From UBA1756 sp045222555 (lineage in GTDB: Bacteria; Bacteroidota; Bacteroidia; Bacteroidales; WCHB1-69): a stretch of DNA of 8,895 bases. Below, in pieces: positions 1 through 5,825 of the stretch. Within the stretch, counting starts at the first letter, position 1; every line of letters starts with the position of its first letter. The notes beneath the pieces were generated by a model, which ran no database searches, was not told the origin of the DNA, and was given only the letters and a program-made list of their open reading frames with translations. The stretch spans positions 1 to 8,895 of the forward strand of contig JBGUYY010000061.1 of NCBI GenBank assembly GCA_045222555.1, read 5' to 3'. Both the position numbers and the translations under genes were made by a program.

Positions 1-118
1 TAAACACAGGCTTGTAGTAATCAGCTCAGCTTTAGAACTCATGCTTTCTACTAAACTTCACATTATCTGACTTTAAACCGTATATATAAAATTATTTTTT
101 GTATTTCGGCTTTAAACA

Positions 119-147
119 TTGTTTTTTCCATAGGTTCATGCTATCAT
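119..147 (+). promoter_or_regulatory. Candidate sigma-A promoter of the ATPase/rloB operon
   Basis: A TTGTTT -35-like box (119-124), a 17-bp spacer and a TATCAT -10-like box (142-147) lie upstream of the operon. The TG at 139-140 gives the extended -10 form TGCTATCAT. Predicted transcription would begin near 153-155, leaving a leader of about 40 nt before the ATG at 193. This is the best-placed promoter match in the 1-183 leader. An alternative AT-rich patch at 80-96 (TATATATAAAATT) has no convincing -35 box. Seen by eye only; no transcript data. Confidence 0.5.
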
Positions 148-178
148 AAGGATAGGCATTGAATGAAACCAGTTGAAT

Positions 179-184
179 AGGAGG
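179..184 (+). promoter_or_regulatory. Ribosome binding site that fixes the ATPase start at 193
   Basis: A perfect AGGAGG lies 8 nt before the ATG at 193. The in-frame GTG at 184, which would add three residues, overlaps the last G of this site and so cannot use it. ATG 193 is therefore the preferred start. Confidence 0.8.
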
Positions 185-192
185 TGGCGATC

Positions 193-1395
193 ATGTTATG
201 CCAGTTTTCATTCAGCAACTTTCGCTCCTATCGCGATGAAACCACATTCGATTTCCAGGCTGCGGCTCTCTCGGAGTTCAAGAACAGCCTTATAAAGACT
301 GAAAAGGGAAATGATATTCTGCCGGTTGGTGTGATCTACGGCCCGAATGGCGGCGGCAAGTCCAACCTTCTTGCCGCCCTGGGGTGCGTGATCTCTCTTG
401 TTACTGAGCCCGTCTATGAGCTTGGCAAGAATCACGCCCGTTTCATTATGCAGCAGAAGGTATCCTGTGTCCCCTATCTGTTCGATGAGGATTCCCGGGA
501 GGAGCCTTCCCGCTTCCAGCTTTTTTTCCGCATCGGTGAATATGAATACCGCTACTATATTGTGCTTCGGGGCGGCGTAATAGAGGAAGAAACACTCTAT
601 CGCCGCAAGCTCGGGGCCAGCCGGGCAGCAAAGGTCTTTGAAAGAAATCATGAAGGAATCTCACTTGGAACCATTCTCGGGAGTAAGAACATCAACACCG
701 AAGTAAATGCCAAGATGCCGCTGCTCTCCTTCCTTGCGATAGGCTATTCCATCCCCGTGATTGCAGAAGTCATTCGCTGGTTTGAAGAGTGTATCATCAG
801 AAACTATGCGAATCCATTGGCCGAGCAGCAGATCCTTCTCTCCGATGACGACATTTCAAAGAAGCAGTTCCTTACCATGATGAACGACATGGGGATCGGC
901 ATCACCGGGTACCGGTTTGATCAGCAGAGCAATGAATTTTACCTGCAGAGGACCCTGCATGATACGCTCTATGAGCTCCCCTTTTCCAGTGAGTCCGACG
1001 GAACCCGCAAGCTCTTTGCCGCTCTTCCGGTCATCCTGATGGCCCTGAAGGAGGGACGTCTGGTAATCGTTGATGAACTGGATGCCAAGCTGCATCCGAA
1101 GCTTCTCCGCTATGTCATCCGGCTTTTTACAAACCCGGAGATCAACAAAAACGGAGCTCAGCTGCTCTTCACTTCGCACGACATGTCCACAATGAAGAAC
1201 AGCATCTTCCGCAGGGACGAAATCTGGTTCGCCGCTTTGAATTCGGAAAACAGCAGTGAGGTCTATTCTCTCTCTGAGCTCCGCAAGGAGAATAACGATC
1301 CTATCAACAATACCGCAGCTTATGATAAGCAGTATCTGGAAGGTCGGTATGGAGCTGACCCCTACCTCAGGAATATGCTGAGCTGGGAGGTGTGA
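193..1395 (+). CDS. AAA/ABC-type ATPase of an AbiL-like (RloB-associated) defence pair
   Basis: This 400-aa P-loop ATPase belongs to the SMC/RecF/OLD-like AAA_15/AAA_21 group. The N-terminal strand CQFSFSNFRSY is the usual opening of this group. Walker A is GPNGGGKS (residues 50-57), an ABC-signature-like SESDGTRKL lies near 266-274, Walker B is LVIVDELDAKLHP (about 290-302), and the H-loop TSHD is at 327-330. Conserved nucleotide-binding residues all look intact. The gene ends 2 bases before an RloB-family gene, so the two are probably translationally coupled. In AbiL, and by analogy in PARIS and Gabija, such an ATPase works with a TOPRIM-like partner to sense phage infection and abort growth or cut nucleic acid. 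That role is inferred from family and pairing; trigger and target are unknown. No nuclease domain is seen in this protein itself. An alternative is an R-M-linked RloA-type protein, but no restriction-modification gene is in the window. Confidence 0.85.
   Translation: MLCQFSFSNFRSYRDETTFDFQAAALSEFKNSLIKTEKGNDILPVGVIYGPNGGGKSNLLAALGCVISLVTEPVYELGKNHARFIMQQKVSCVPYLFDEDSREEPSRFQLFFRIGEYEYRYYIVLRGGVIEEETLYRRKLGASRAAKVFERNHEGISLGTILGSKNINTEVNAKMPLLSFLAIGYSIPVIAEVIRWFEECIIRNYANPLAEQQILLSDDDISKKQFLTMMNDMGIGITGYRFDQQSNEFYLQRTLHDTLYELPFSSESDGTRKLFAALPVILMALKEGRLVIVDELDAKLHPKLLRYVIRLFTNPEINKNGAQLLFTSHDMSTMKNSIFRRDEIWFAALNSENSSEVYSLSELRKENNDPINNTAAYDKQYLEGRYGADPYLRNMLSWEV
1385..1390 (+). promoter_or_regulatory. 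Ribosome binding site that fixes the rloB start at 1398
   Basis: GGGAGG lies 7 nt before the ATG at 1398 and sits inside the last codons of the ATPase gene. The in-frame GTG at 1392 is only one base downstream of this site, too close to be used. The ATPase stop (1393-1395) falls between the site and the ATG, an arrangement typical of termination-reinitiation. Confidence 0.7.
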
Positions 1396-1397
1396 CG

Positions 1398-2066
1398 ATG
1401 AGCCGTAAGCCTCCTAAAAAATCGGACATGGGCAAGTCCTGGATGAAGCCCCGTCGTGATTCCCGGCAGATGATCTCTCCGGAATATCATCTGATCGTTT
1501 CCGAAGGGACGAAAACCGAACCGAAGTATTTCGAGAAAATCAAAGAGACGATTGATGCCAAGTACCGGGATCGCATCCATCTGGATATCTCGGGTAAAGG
1601 CGACAACACGGTAAACCTCTTTAACCGGGCGGTGAAAGACGTAGCCCGGAGCAACAACGTTTATAAGCATGTCTGGCTGGTCTTTGACAAGGACGATTTC
1701 CCGCCTGAGCACTTTGACCGTACTGCAGAGCTATGTGCCGCAGAAAGCACAGACGAAACCAGGTATCATCCTATATGGTCCAACCAGTGCATCGAGTTAT
1801 GGTTTCTGCTCCATTTCATGTTCCTGCAGGCGGACCTCCATCGGGATGAATACTGGCCGAAACTTACCGAAAGCCTGAAGTCAAAAAACCTTGGAACCTA
1901 TTATAAAAACCGGACGGATATGTTTGATGTCCTCCGGCCTTACATGGATGATGCGATCCGGAACGCAAAGATGTTGGAAGAGATTAATACGGGAAAGACA
2001 CCCAGCAGATCCACTCCAGGAACGATGATCCATCATCTGATCGAAACTCTGAAGCCATATCTGTAA
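1398..2066 (+). CDS. rloB: RloB-family TOPRIM-like protein (AbiLii-like)
   Basis: This 222-aa protein matches the RloB family. After a basic, probably flexible N-terminus (SRKPPKKSDMGKSWMKPRR), the TOPRIM-like core shows VSEGTKTEPKYF (acidic residues about E36 and E41), then VWLVFDKDD (acidic cluster about residues 97-100), then the family signature SNQCIELWFLLHF (about 128-140). These acidic positions are where TOPRIM nucleases and primases bind Mg2+. The C-terminal third is helical with a hydrophobic end (HHLIETLKPYL). Length fits the family. As the second gene of the two-gene operon it is the likely effector, probably cutting or modifying nucleic acid when the ATPase partner is triggered; that is inference, since biochemical activity is not established from sequence. 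The gene ends 21 bases before a strong hairpin. Its convergent neighbour is a maff2 remnant. Confidence 0.85.
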   Translation: MSRKPPKKSDMGKSWMKPRRDSRQMISPEYHLIVSEGTKTEPKYFEKIKETIDAKYRDRIHLDISGKGDNTVNLFNRAVKDVARSNNVYKHVWLVFDKDDFPPEHFDRTAELCAAESTDETRYHPIWSNQCIELWFLLHFMFLQADLHRDEYWPKLTESLKSKNLGTYYKNRTDMFDVLRPYMDDAIRNAKMLEEINTGKTPSRSTPGTMIHHLIETLKPYL

Positions 2067-2087
2067 TCAAATCAATTCATCTCATCG

Positions 2088-2136
2088 CCTTACTTTCTCG
2101 CTCTTGATCTCAAAGGATAAGAGCGAGAAAGTAAGG
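2088..2136. terminator. Perfect 18-bp hairpin between rloB and the maff2 remnant
   Basis: The arms CCTTACTTTCTCGCTCTT (2088-2105) and its exact reverse complement (2119-2136) enclose a 13-nt loop. The hairpin starts 21 bases after the rloB stop and ends 9 bases before the stop codon of the convergent maff2 remnant, so it could end transcription from both sides or block antisense readthrough. Neither side has a U-tract, so it is not a classical intrinsic terminator. It could equally be an RNA 3'-end stabiliser or a relic of a mobile end. Confidence 0.55.
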
Positions 2137-2145
2137 ATCAATAGA

Positions 2146-2230
2146 TCAGCCAAACAGTCCGGACAGCAGGGGAACCAGCGTCGTGCCGATCAGGGCAACG
2201 CCACCTCCTGCCATCAGCTGTTTCATCCCC
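2146..2230 (-). pseudogene. Truncated 3' end of a Maff2-family ICE membrane protein gene
   Basis: Read on the minus strand, 26 codons from ATG (2226-2224) to TGA (2148-2146) encode MKQLMAGGG followed by VALIGT and LVPLLSGLFG. This is the C-terminal glycine-rich/hydrophobic segment I recognise from Maff2-family proteins of Tn1549-like integrative conjugative elements, which are about 70 aa and usually lie among the conjugation genes. Upstream in frame are two more codons (TTG GGG) and then a stop at 2235-2233, and nothing like the Maff2 N-terminus follows, so the gene is cut at about 2230. The serine recombinase gene begins its 3' end 91 bases further on, which suggests insertion of the recombinase-bearing element into maff2. 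Identification rests on recalled family sequence, not an alignment. Confidence 0.7.
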
Positions 2231-2304
2231 AATTAGGTGTAAAAACTCTGCTCGATGGCGGGCGGCGGCGTACAAAAAATCTATATGGTGTTGTTAAGAG
2301 AACC

Positions 2305-2339
2305 GTCCCGGCGGGACAGGTCAGGCAGTGACCTGTTCC
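2305..2339 (-). terminator. Overlapping alternative hairpins at the end of the recombinase gene
   Basis: GGGACAGGTCA (2313-2323) pairs with TGACCTGTTCC (2329-2339) over 11 bp with one G-U pair and a 5-nt loop, straddling the recombinase stop codon at 2323-2321. A second hairpin, GTCCC/GGGAC (2305-2317), uses the same GGGAC bases, so only one can form at a time. Downstream on the minus strand there is only a weak U-rich run (TTCTCTT). This may end the recombinase transcript or be part of the element's end structure; function is not shown. Confidence 0.4.
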
Positions 2340-3991
2340 ACCTCCGGGATGGGTTTGAGATTAAAATGAATTTCGATAGAAATGTGTCTTGTTTTATCTT
2401 CGTCAATGCGCTCATGCACAACGATTTCTTTGATTAAGCGGTTGAGGGTGGCTGCGTCCAGCTCTGTGATGTTGGCGTATTCCTGAATGGCTTCCACCCA
2501 TTGTTTTGCATCATTGGCAAGCTGGACTTCATCGGACAGCCGCTTTCTGCCCTCGGACACTTTTGTTTTAAGCTCCGTCTGCTCGGTCTGTGTCTTTTCC
2601 AGCATGGTGTTGAAATTCTGCTCACTGATACGCCCTGCAATCATATCCTCATAAAGCCGCATGACCATTTTGTCCAGAACCTCAATCCGTTCCTCGTCCC
2701 TTGTAAGGGAGCGTTCCATTGCTTCCCGCTGTTCCCGCTGCTCGGCTTCACAGGTATTGGTCAGGCGGTCGGCAACCGCTTCCCCGTCCATCAGGGCAGC
2801 TCTGGCACATTCCCGGATTTTCCGCAGCACATGGCTGTAAAGGGTGTCATAATCAATCCGGTGCTGGGTGCAGTGGTTCTTTCCAAAGGCATTGTAGGTC
2901 TTGCAGGAGTAAATCCGCTGGGGATGTTTAGCGTTTGTGTAGCGTACCGTCAGCGACTTCCCACACTCGCCGCATTTTAACAGTCCGGCAAACAGGCTGA
3001 TTTCATTGGTCTGCCCCGGACGCTGGCGGGATTTCAGCTTGTTCTGCACAATGTCAAAGCTCATGCTGTCAATCAGCGGTTCATGCTGTCCCTCCACCAC
3101 AATCCAGTCCTCCGGCTTCTTTTCCCCAATCGTGCCGATTTTGAAGCGGTAGTCCTTTTTCTGGGAAGCAATCGCCCCGGTGTAGACGGGATTCATCAAA
3201 AGGTCTTTGATAACGGAGAAGTCCCACATATACCGCCCGTTTTCTGGGTCTTTCTTTTCCCATTTGGTGCGGGTATTGCGAAGCCCCCGTTCCCGGTTCC
3301 ACCATGTAGGGCAGGGGATTTTTTCTTTCTCCAGCCGTCTGCGGATATAGTTCGGACCATGACCGTTCAGGGCATATCCGAAAATCAGCCGCACAATCGG
3401 GGCGGTTTCCTCGTCAATGAGCAGATGGTTTTTGTCCTCCGGGTCTTTCCGATACCCAAACGGGGCAAGACACCCGGTAAACTGTCCTTTCTGCGCTTTC
3501 AGAAGATAAGAGGAATGGACTTTCTTGGAAATATCCTTGCTGTACATCTCGTTCAGGATATTCTTGAACGGGGCAATGTCGTTGTTATCCCGCAGGGTGT
3601 CGATGCCGTCATTCATGGCGATATAGCGGACACCGTTTCTTGGGAAAAAGTCCTCAATCAAATGCCCGGTTTGCAGATAATTACGCCCCAGTCGGCTGAG
3701 GTCTTTCGTGATGACAAGGTTGATCTGCCTGCGCTCAATGGCTCTCAACATTCTCTGTAGGTCAGGACGCTCCATGTTAAGACCTGTGAAGCCATCGTCC
3801 TGATAGACTGCCACAACCTCCCATCCCTGCTTTTCGCAGTATTTTTCCAGCATATCACGCTGGTTTGCGATACTGGCACTTTCGCCTTGCAGGTCATCGT
3901 CCTTTGACAGCCTGCAATAGACCGCCGCACGATAACCCCCGGCAAGTGCCGAACCGATTGTTCTGTATTCCATTTCGTTCATCATAGCCAT
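2321..3991 (-). CDS. Large serine recombinase (element integrase/excisionase)
   Basis: This 556-aa site-specific recombinase cuts and rejoins attachment sites through a covalent serine-DNA link. The N-terminal resolvase domain (about 20-165) has the catalytic motif YCRLSKDD with Ser29 and Arg27, plus DLSRLGR (97-103). A Recombinase DNA-binding domain follows (about 175-300), then a zinc ribbon with Cys340, Cys343, Cys363 and Cys374, a charged coiled coil (about 413-490) and a C-terminal DUF4368-like region (about 495-545). All parts expected of a TndX/TnpX-type integrase are present, so it is probably active. The start codon directly abuts the stop of the upstream 65-aa gene (TAAATG), and no good ribosome site precedes it, so expression probably depends on translational coupling. 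ATGs at codons 3 and 4 are alternative starts. It is the leftmost gene of the element, about 90 bases from the broken maff2 gene. Confidence 0.93.
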   Translation of the reverse strand: MAMMNEMEYRTIGSALAGGYRAAVYCRLSKDDDLQGESASIANQRDMLEKYCEKQGWEVVAVYQDDGFTGLNMERPDLQRMLRAIERRQINLVITKDLSRLGRNYLQTGHLIEDFFPRNGVRYIAMNDGIDTLRDNNDIAPFKNILNEMYSKDISKKVHSSYLLKAQKGQFTGCLAPFGYRKDPEDKNHLLIDEETAPIVRLIFGYALNGHGPNYIRRRLEKEKIPCPTWWNRERGLRNTRTKWEKKDPENGRYMWDFSVIKDLLMNPVYTGAIASQKKDYRFKIGTIGEKKPEDWIVVEGQHEPLIDSMSFDIVQNKLKSRQRPGQTNEISLFAGLLKCGECGKSLTVRYTNAKHPQRIYSCKTYNAFGKNHCTQHRIDYDTLYSHVLRKIRECARAALMDGEAVADRLTNTCEAEQREQREAMERSLTRDEERIEVLDKMVMRLYEDMIAGRISEQNFNTMLEKTQTEQTELKTKVSEGRKRLSDEVQLANDAKQWVEAIQEYANITELDAATLNRLIKEIVVHERIDEDKTRHISIEIHFNLKPIPEVEQVTA

Positions 3992-4189
3992 TTACCCACA
4001 CAATCCAGACGGTATCTGGCTCTTTTGAACCTCATCTTCATTATAGCCTATATCTTTCTTTTTAGCAAGATATTCTTTTGCATTTGTCTTTCCGTATTTC
4101 TGGGAAATCAGGCTGACGAACACATCAGTGGCGTCAAGCTCCCCGTCAAATACAGTGGTCACATGAATCTCTGTTTTGTTTTTTGCCAT
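3992..4189 (-). CDS. Conserved 65-aa small protein coupled to the recombinase
   Basis: A short acidic protein (MAKNKTEIHVTTVFDGELDATDVFVSLISQK in two pieces: MAKNKTEIHVTTVFDG and ELDATDVFVSLISQK, then a charged tail ending in PSGLCG). The ATG at 4189 has a good GGAGGA ribosome site 9 nt upstream (4204-4199), and its TAA is immediately followed by the recombinase ATG. Both points argue that it is a real gene expressed first in a two-gene operon. I recognise it as a type of small ORF found just before serine recombinases in Clostridia elements but cannot assign a function. By position it resembles TnpW of Tn4451-like elements, and it could be a recombination directionality factor or regulator; this is a guess. 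No helix-turn-helix or zinc motif is evident. Confidence 0.7.
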   Translation of the reverse strand: MAKNKTEIHVTTVFDGELDATDVFVSLISQKYGKTNAKEYLAKKKDIGYNEDEVQKSQIPSGLCG

Positions 4190-4240
4190 AGGCAGTTATC
4201 CTCCATACATGAAAATAGCCAGACAGAGGGTGTCGGCAAC

Positions 4241-4260
4241 GAAGTCCGGCAACGGACTTC
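4241..4260 (-). promoter_or_regulatory. Perfect hairpin in the leader of the recombinase operon
   Basis: GAAGTCCG and CGGACTTC form an 8-bp perfect stem around a 4-nt loop, about 50 nt upstream of the start of the 65-aa gene. It contains the second copy of the CGGCAACG 8-mer, so it may act as DNA (protein site) or as RNA (leader structure). No U-run follows on the minus strand, so it is not an intrinsic terminator. Confidence 0.45.
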
Positions 4261-4301
4261 AAAAGACCTTGCAAACAATCTCAATCTGGCGATGGTTACT
4301 A

Positions 4302-4307
4302 TTTATA
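4302..4307 (-). promoter_or_regulatory. Possible -10 box for the recombinase operon
   Basis: On the minus strand, TATAAA lies downstream of a very A-rich tract (about 4310-4335), which could act as an UP-like element. No consensus -35 box is seen at the right distance, so the call is weak. Initiation here would give a leader of roughly 105 nt carrying the hairpin at 4260-4241. Confidence 0.3.
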
Positions 4308-4347
4308 CTTTTCTTTTATTTTTTTGTTGTTTTGGTTGTTATAAGGG

Positions 4348-4380
4348 AGAAAAGCCCGGAAATAAGGGGTTTTTCCCGGC
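4348..4380 (-). terminator. Probable intrinsic terminator after the VirE-like gene
   Basis: On the minus strand, GCCGGGAAA (4380-4372) pairs with TTTCCGGGC (4362-4354) with one mismatch and a 9-nt loop, followed by TTTTCT (4353-4348). It lies about 50 bases after the VirE-like stop codon and before the recombinase operon leader, so it would separate the two transcripts. Confidence 0.5.
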
Positions 4381-4430
4381 AACCGGCTCGGCAACGGGAT
4401 AACAACAGGGGGTGCAACGGGCTGTCCTTT

Positions 4431-5825
4431 TCAGAATGGAAGCTCCATCTGTTCTGTGACCTCCACAAAACCGTCCATCGTTTTTTCAGACGGGTTGCCG
4501 GAGTCCGTTGCCGGGTTTTCACGCTCCCAGCCCTTTTGTCTGCCATATTCGGAAAACATTCTTGGGTTTGGGAAGTACCGCCAGCTGGAAATGCACTGGT
4601 TCATAATCTCGTTGATTTCCCGGATTTCCCATTGCTTCGGCTCGTCAAAAGCATGGTTCAAGGCTTCCTTATAGAGCTGCTTGGAGCAGACCATGCTCCC
4701 GGTGTATTTATCAAGATACGCCTGTATCATCCCGGCTTTGGTGTCCTCCGGCATAAAATCCCGCTGGTGTTCTTTGAGATACCGCTGCATGGCGGGGCTG
4801 AAAGCCAGCTTGAACCTGCCGCTTTTATAAATCTCCATCGCTTCCGCCCACATCTGCCCGATATAGGCTCTGGAAGCGGCTTCATCCTCCAAAATGTGAA
4901 CTTCCGCCTGCTCCGGGTACACCATGACCGGGATAAAGCGGCGGTTGCCGGAACGGTCAAGGGGCAGGAAGTCAAGGGCATTGGAAGTGCCGCCAAACAC
5001 GCACTGACGGGGGCGGTCTGCCGGGTGGGTTTCATAAGGTATCTTGTAGACCTCTTTCTGCCGGCTTAAAAATGACTTGATTTCCTCAATGCTCTTGGCG
5101 TTGGCGGTTGCCATCATTTCCGACATTTCAATAATCCAGTGACCTTGCAGCTTGCGGTACACATTGTCATCGTCCAGCTTCCGCAAATCATCGGAGAACC
5201 ACTCGTCCCGGACTGCCAGCAGCCGGAAGAAGGTGGACTTTCCAGCCCCCTGACCGCCTACCAGACAGAGCATGATTTCAAACTTGCACCCCGGCTGAAA
5301 GGCTCGTGAGATTGCACCCAGCAGGAACAGCTTCAACGCTTCATAGGTGTAATCGTCTGCGTCAGCCCCCAGAAAGTGCCGCAGGCAGAAGCGGATTCGC
5401 TCTGTCCCGTCCCACACAAGGGTATTGAGATAGTCCCGGATGGGATGGTACTTGTTTTCATTCGCCACAATCCCGATGGCGTTATCAATCTTTTTCTCAT
5501 TGGTAAGCCCGTAGGTTTCTTCCAGATAAAGAAGCAGATACTTCATGTCCGTATCGTTCAGGGCGGTGCTTTCTCTGTGAAAACCGATGGGCTTTATGAT
5601 GTCCTTGCGGTCAGTCAGGATGTTGTATGCGATAGCCCCTGAAAGCAGAGGGTCACGTTGGAATACGGTCAGGCAGTTCCGTATGCTCTGACGGACACCG
5701 CCTTTCTCGGTGGTTTCCAGCCCCGCCTTGATTTCCTCAACGCTCTGGGGCGGCTGCATGGCGTTCATAGTGTTTTTTAGTTCTTGCTGCGTCTGCGGCT
5801 GCAAGTTCTGCCATTCGCTGTTCAA
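4431..5825 (-). CDS. VirE/VapE-family superfamily 3-like helicase
   Basis: A protein of up to 464 aa of the virulence-associated E family, a P-loop ATPase found in phages, islands and mobilizable elements, where it usually accompanies a primase and is thought to unwind DNA for element replication. Walker A is GGQGAGKST (190-198). A Walker-B-like HWIIEMSEM follows at about 229-237, then SFLSRQKEVYKIPYE (251-265), a sensor-like GGTSN (278-282), and the arginine motif RSGNRRF (291-297). The motif order is complete. The first possible start is TTG at 5825, just after an in-frame TGA, with AAGGA 11 nt upstream; this makes it overlap the CHC2 gene by 89 nt in another frame. ATGs at 5768 and 5759 are alternatives but lack a clear ribosome site. 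It is probably coupled to the CHC2 gene. The last codons contain one CGGCAAC doublet. Confidence 0.87.
   Translation of the reverse strand: MNSEWQNLQPQTQQELKNTMNAMQPPQSVEEIKAGLETTEKGGVRQSIRNCLTVFQRDPLLSGAIAYNILTDRKDIIKPIGFHRESTALNDTDMKYLLLYLEETYGLTNEKKIDNAIGIVANENKYHPIRDYLNTLVWDGTERIRFCLRHFLGADADDYTYEALKLFLLGAISRAFQPGCKFEIMLCLVGGQGAGKSTFFRLLAVRDEWFSDDLRKLDDDNVYRKLQGHWIIEMSEMMATANAKSIEEIKSFLSRQKEVYKIPYETHPADRPRQCVFGGTSNALDFLPLDRSGNRRFIPVMVYPEQAEVHILEDEAASRAYIGQMWAEAMEIYKSGRFKLAFSPAMQRYLKEHQRDFMPEDTKAGMIQAYLDKYTGSMVCSKQLYKEALNHAFDEPKQWEIREINEIMNQCISSWRYFPNPRMFSEYGRQKGWERENPATDSGNPSEKTMDGFVEVTEQMELPF

Larger units (their letters stand above)
4234..4513. repeat. Three doublets of the 8-mer CGGCAAC(G/C), iteron-like
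   Basis: Plus-strand copies lie at 4234-4241 and 4247-4254 (start-to-start 13 bp) and at 4377-4384 and 4389-4396 (12 bp). Inverted copies lie at 4493-4500 and 4506-4513 (13 bp). The linkers are AAGTC, GGCT and, read on the minus strand, GACTC. The third doublet is inside the last codons of the VirE-like gene; the other two are in the gap before the recombinase operon. The same 8-mer occurs elsewhere only as single copies inside coding sequence (2770-2777, 4943-4950, 7274-7281, 7964-7971). Regular paired spacing suggests sites for a dimeric DNA-binding protein, for example at a replication origin or an operator. Function is inferred. Confidence 0.5.

Noticed and set aside
184..192. GTG start giving three extra residues to the ATPase
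   Set aside because: The GTG overlaps the AGGAGG ribosome site, while ATG 193 is ideally spaced from it.
2088..2136. 18-bp inverted repeat as insertion-sequence ends
   Set aside because: The arms are only 13 nt apart, so there is no room for an element; a hairpin after the operon is the simpler reading.
2104..2331. Small plus-strand frame downstream of rloB
   Set aside because: It begins inside a hairpin arm, crosses the maff2 remnant in the wrong direction and has a low-complexity charged product with no ribosome site.
3083..3760. Plus-strand open frame opposite the recombinase gene
   Set aside because: Shadow of the serine recombinase, whose motifs are complete on the minus strand; no motif seen in the plus-strand product.
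4234..4513. CRISPR-like array from the repeated CGGCAAC units
   Set aside because: Units are only 8 bp, spacers are 4-5 bp or over 100 bp, and one doublet is inverted inside a coding region; there are no cas genes.
4176..5069. Long plus-strand open frame opposite the VirE-like gene
   Set aside because: It is antisense to a well-recognised gene, has no family resemblance or ribosome site, and is explained by the codon composition of the opposite strand.
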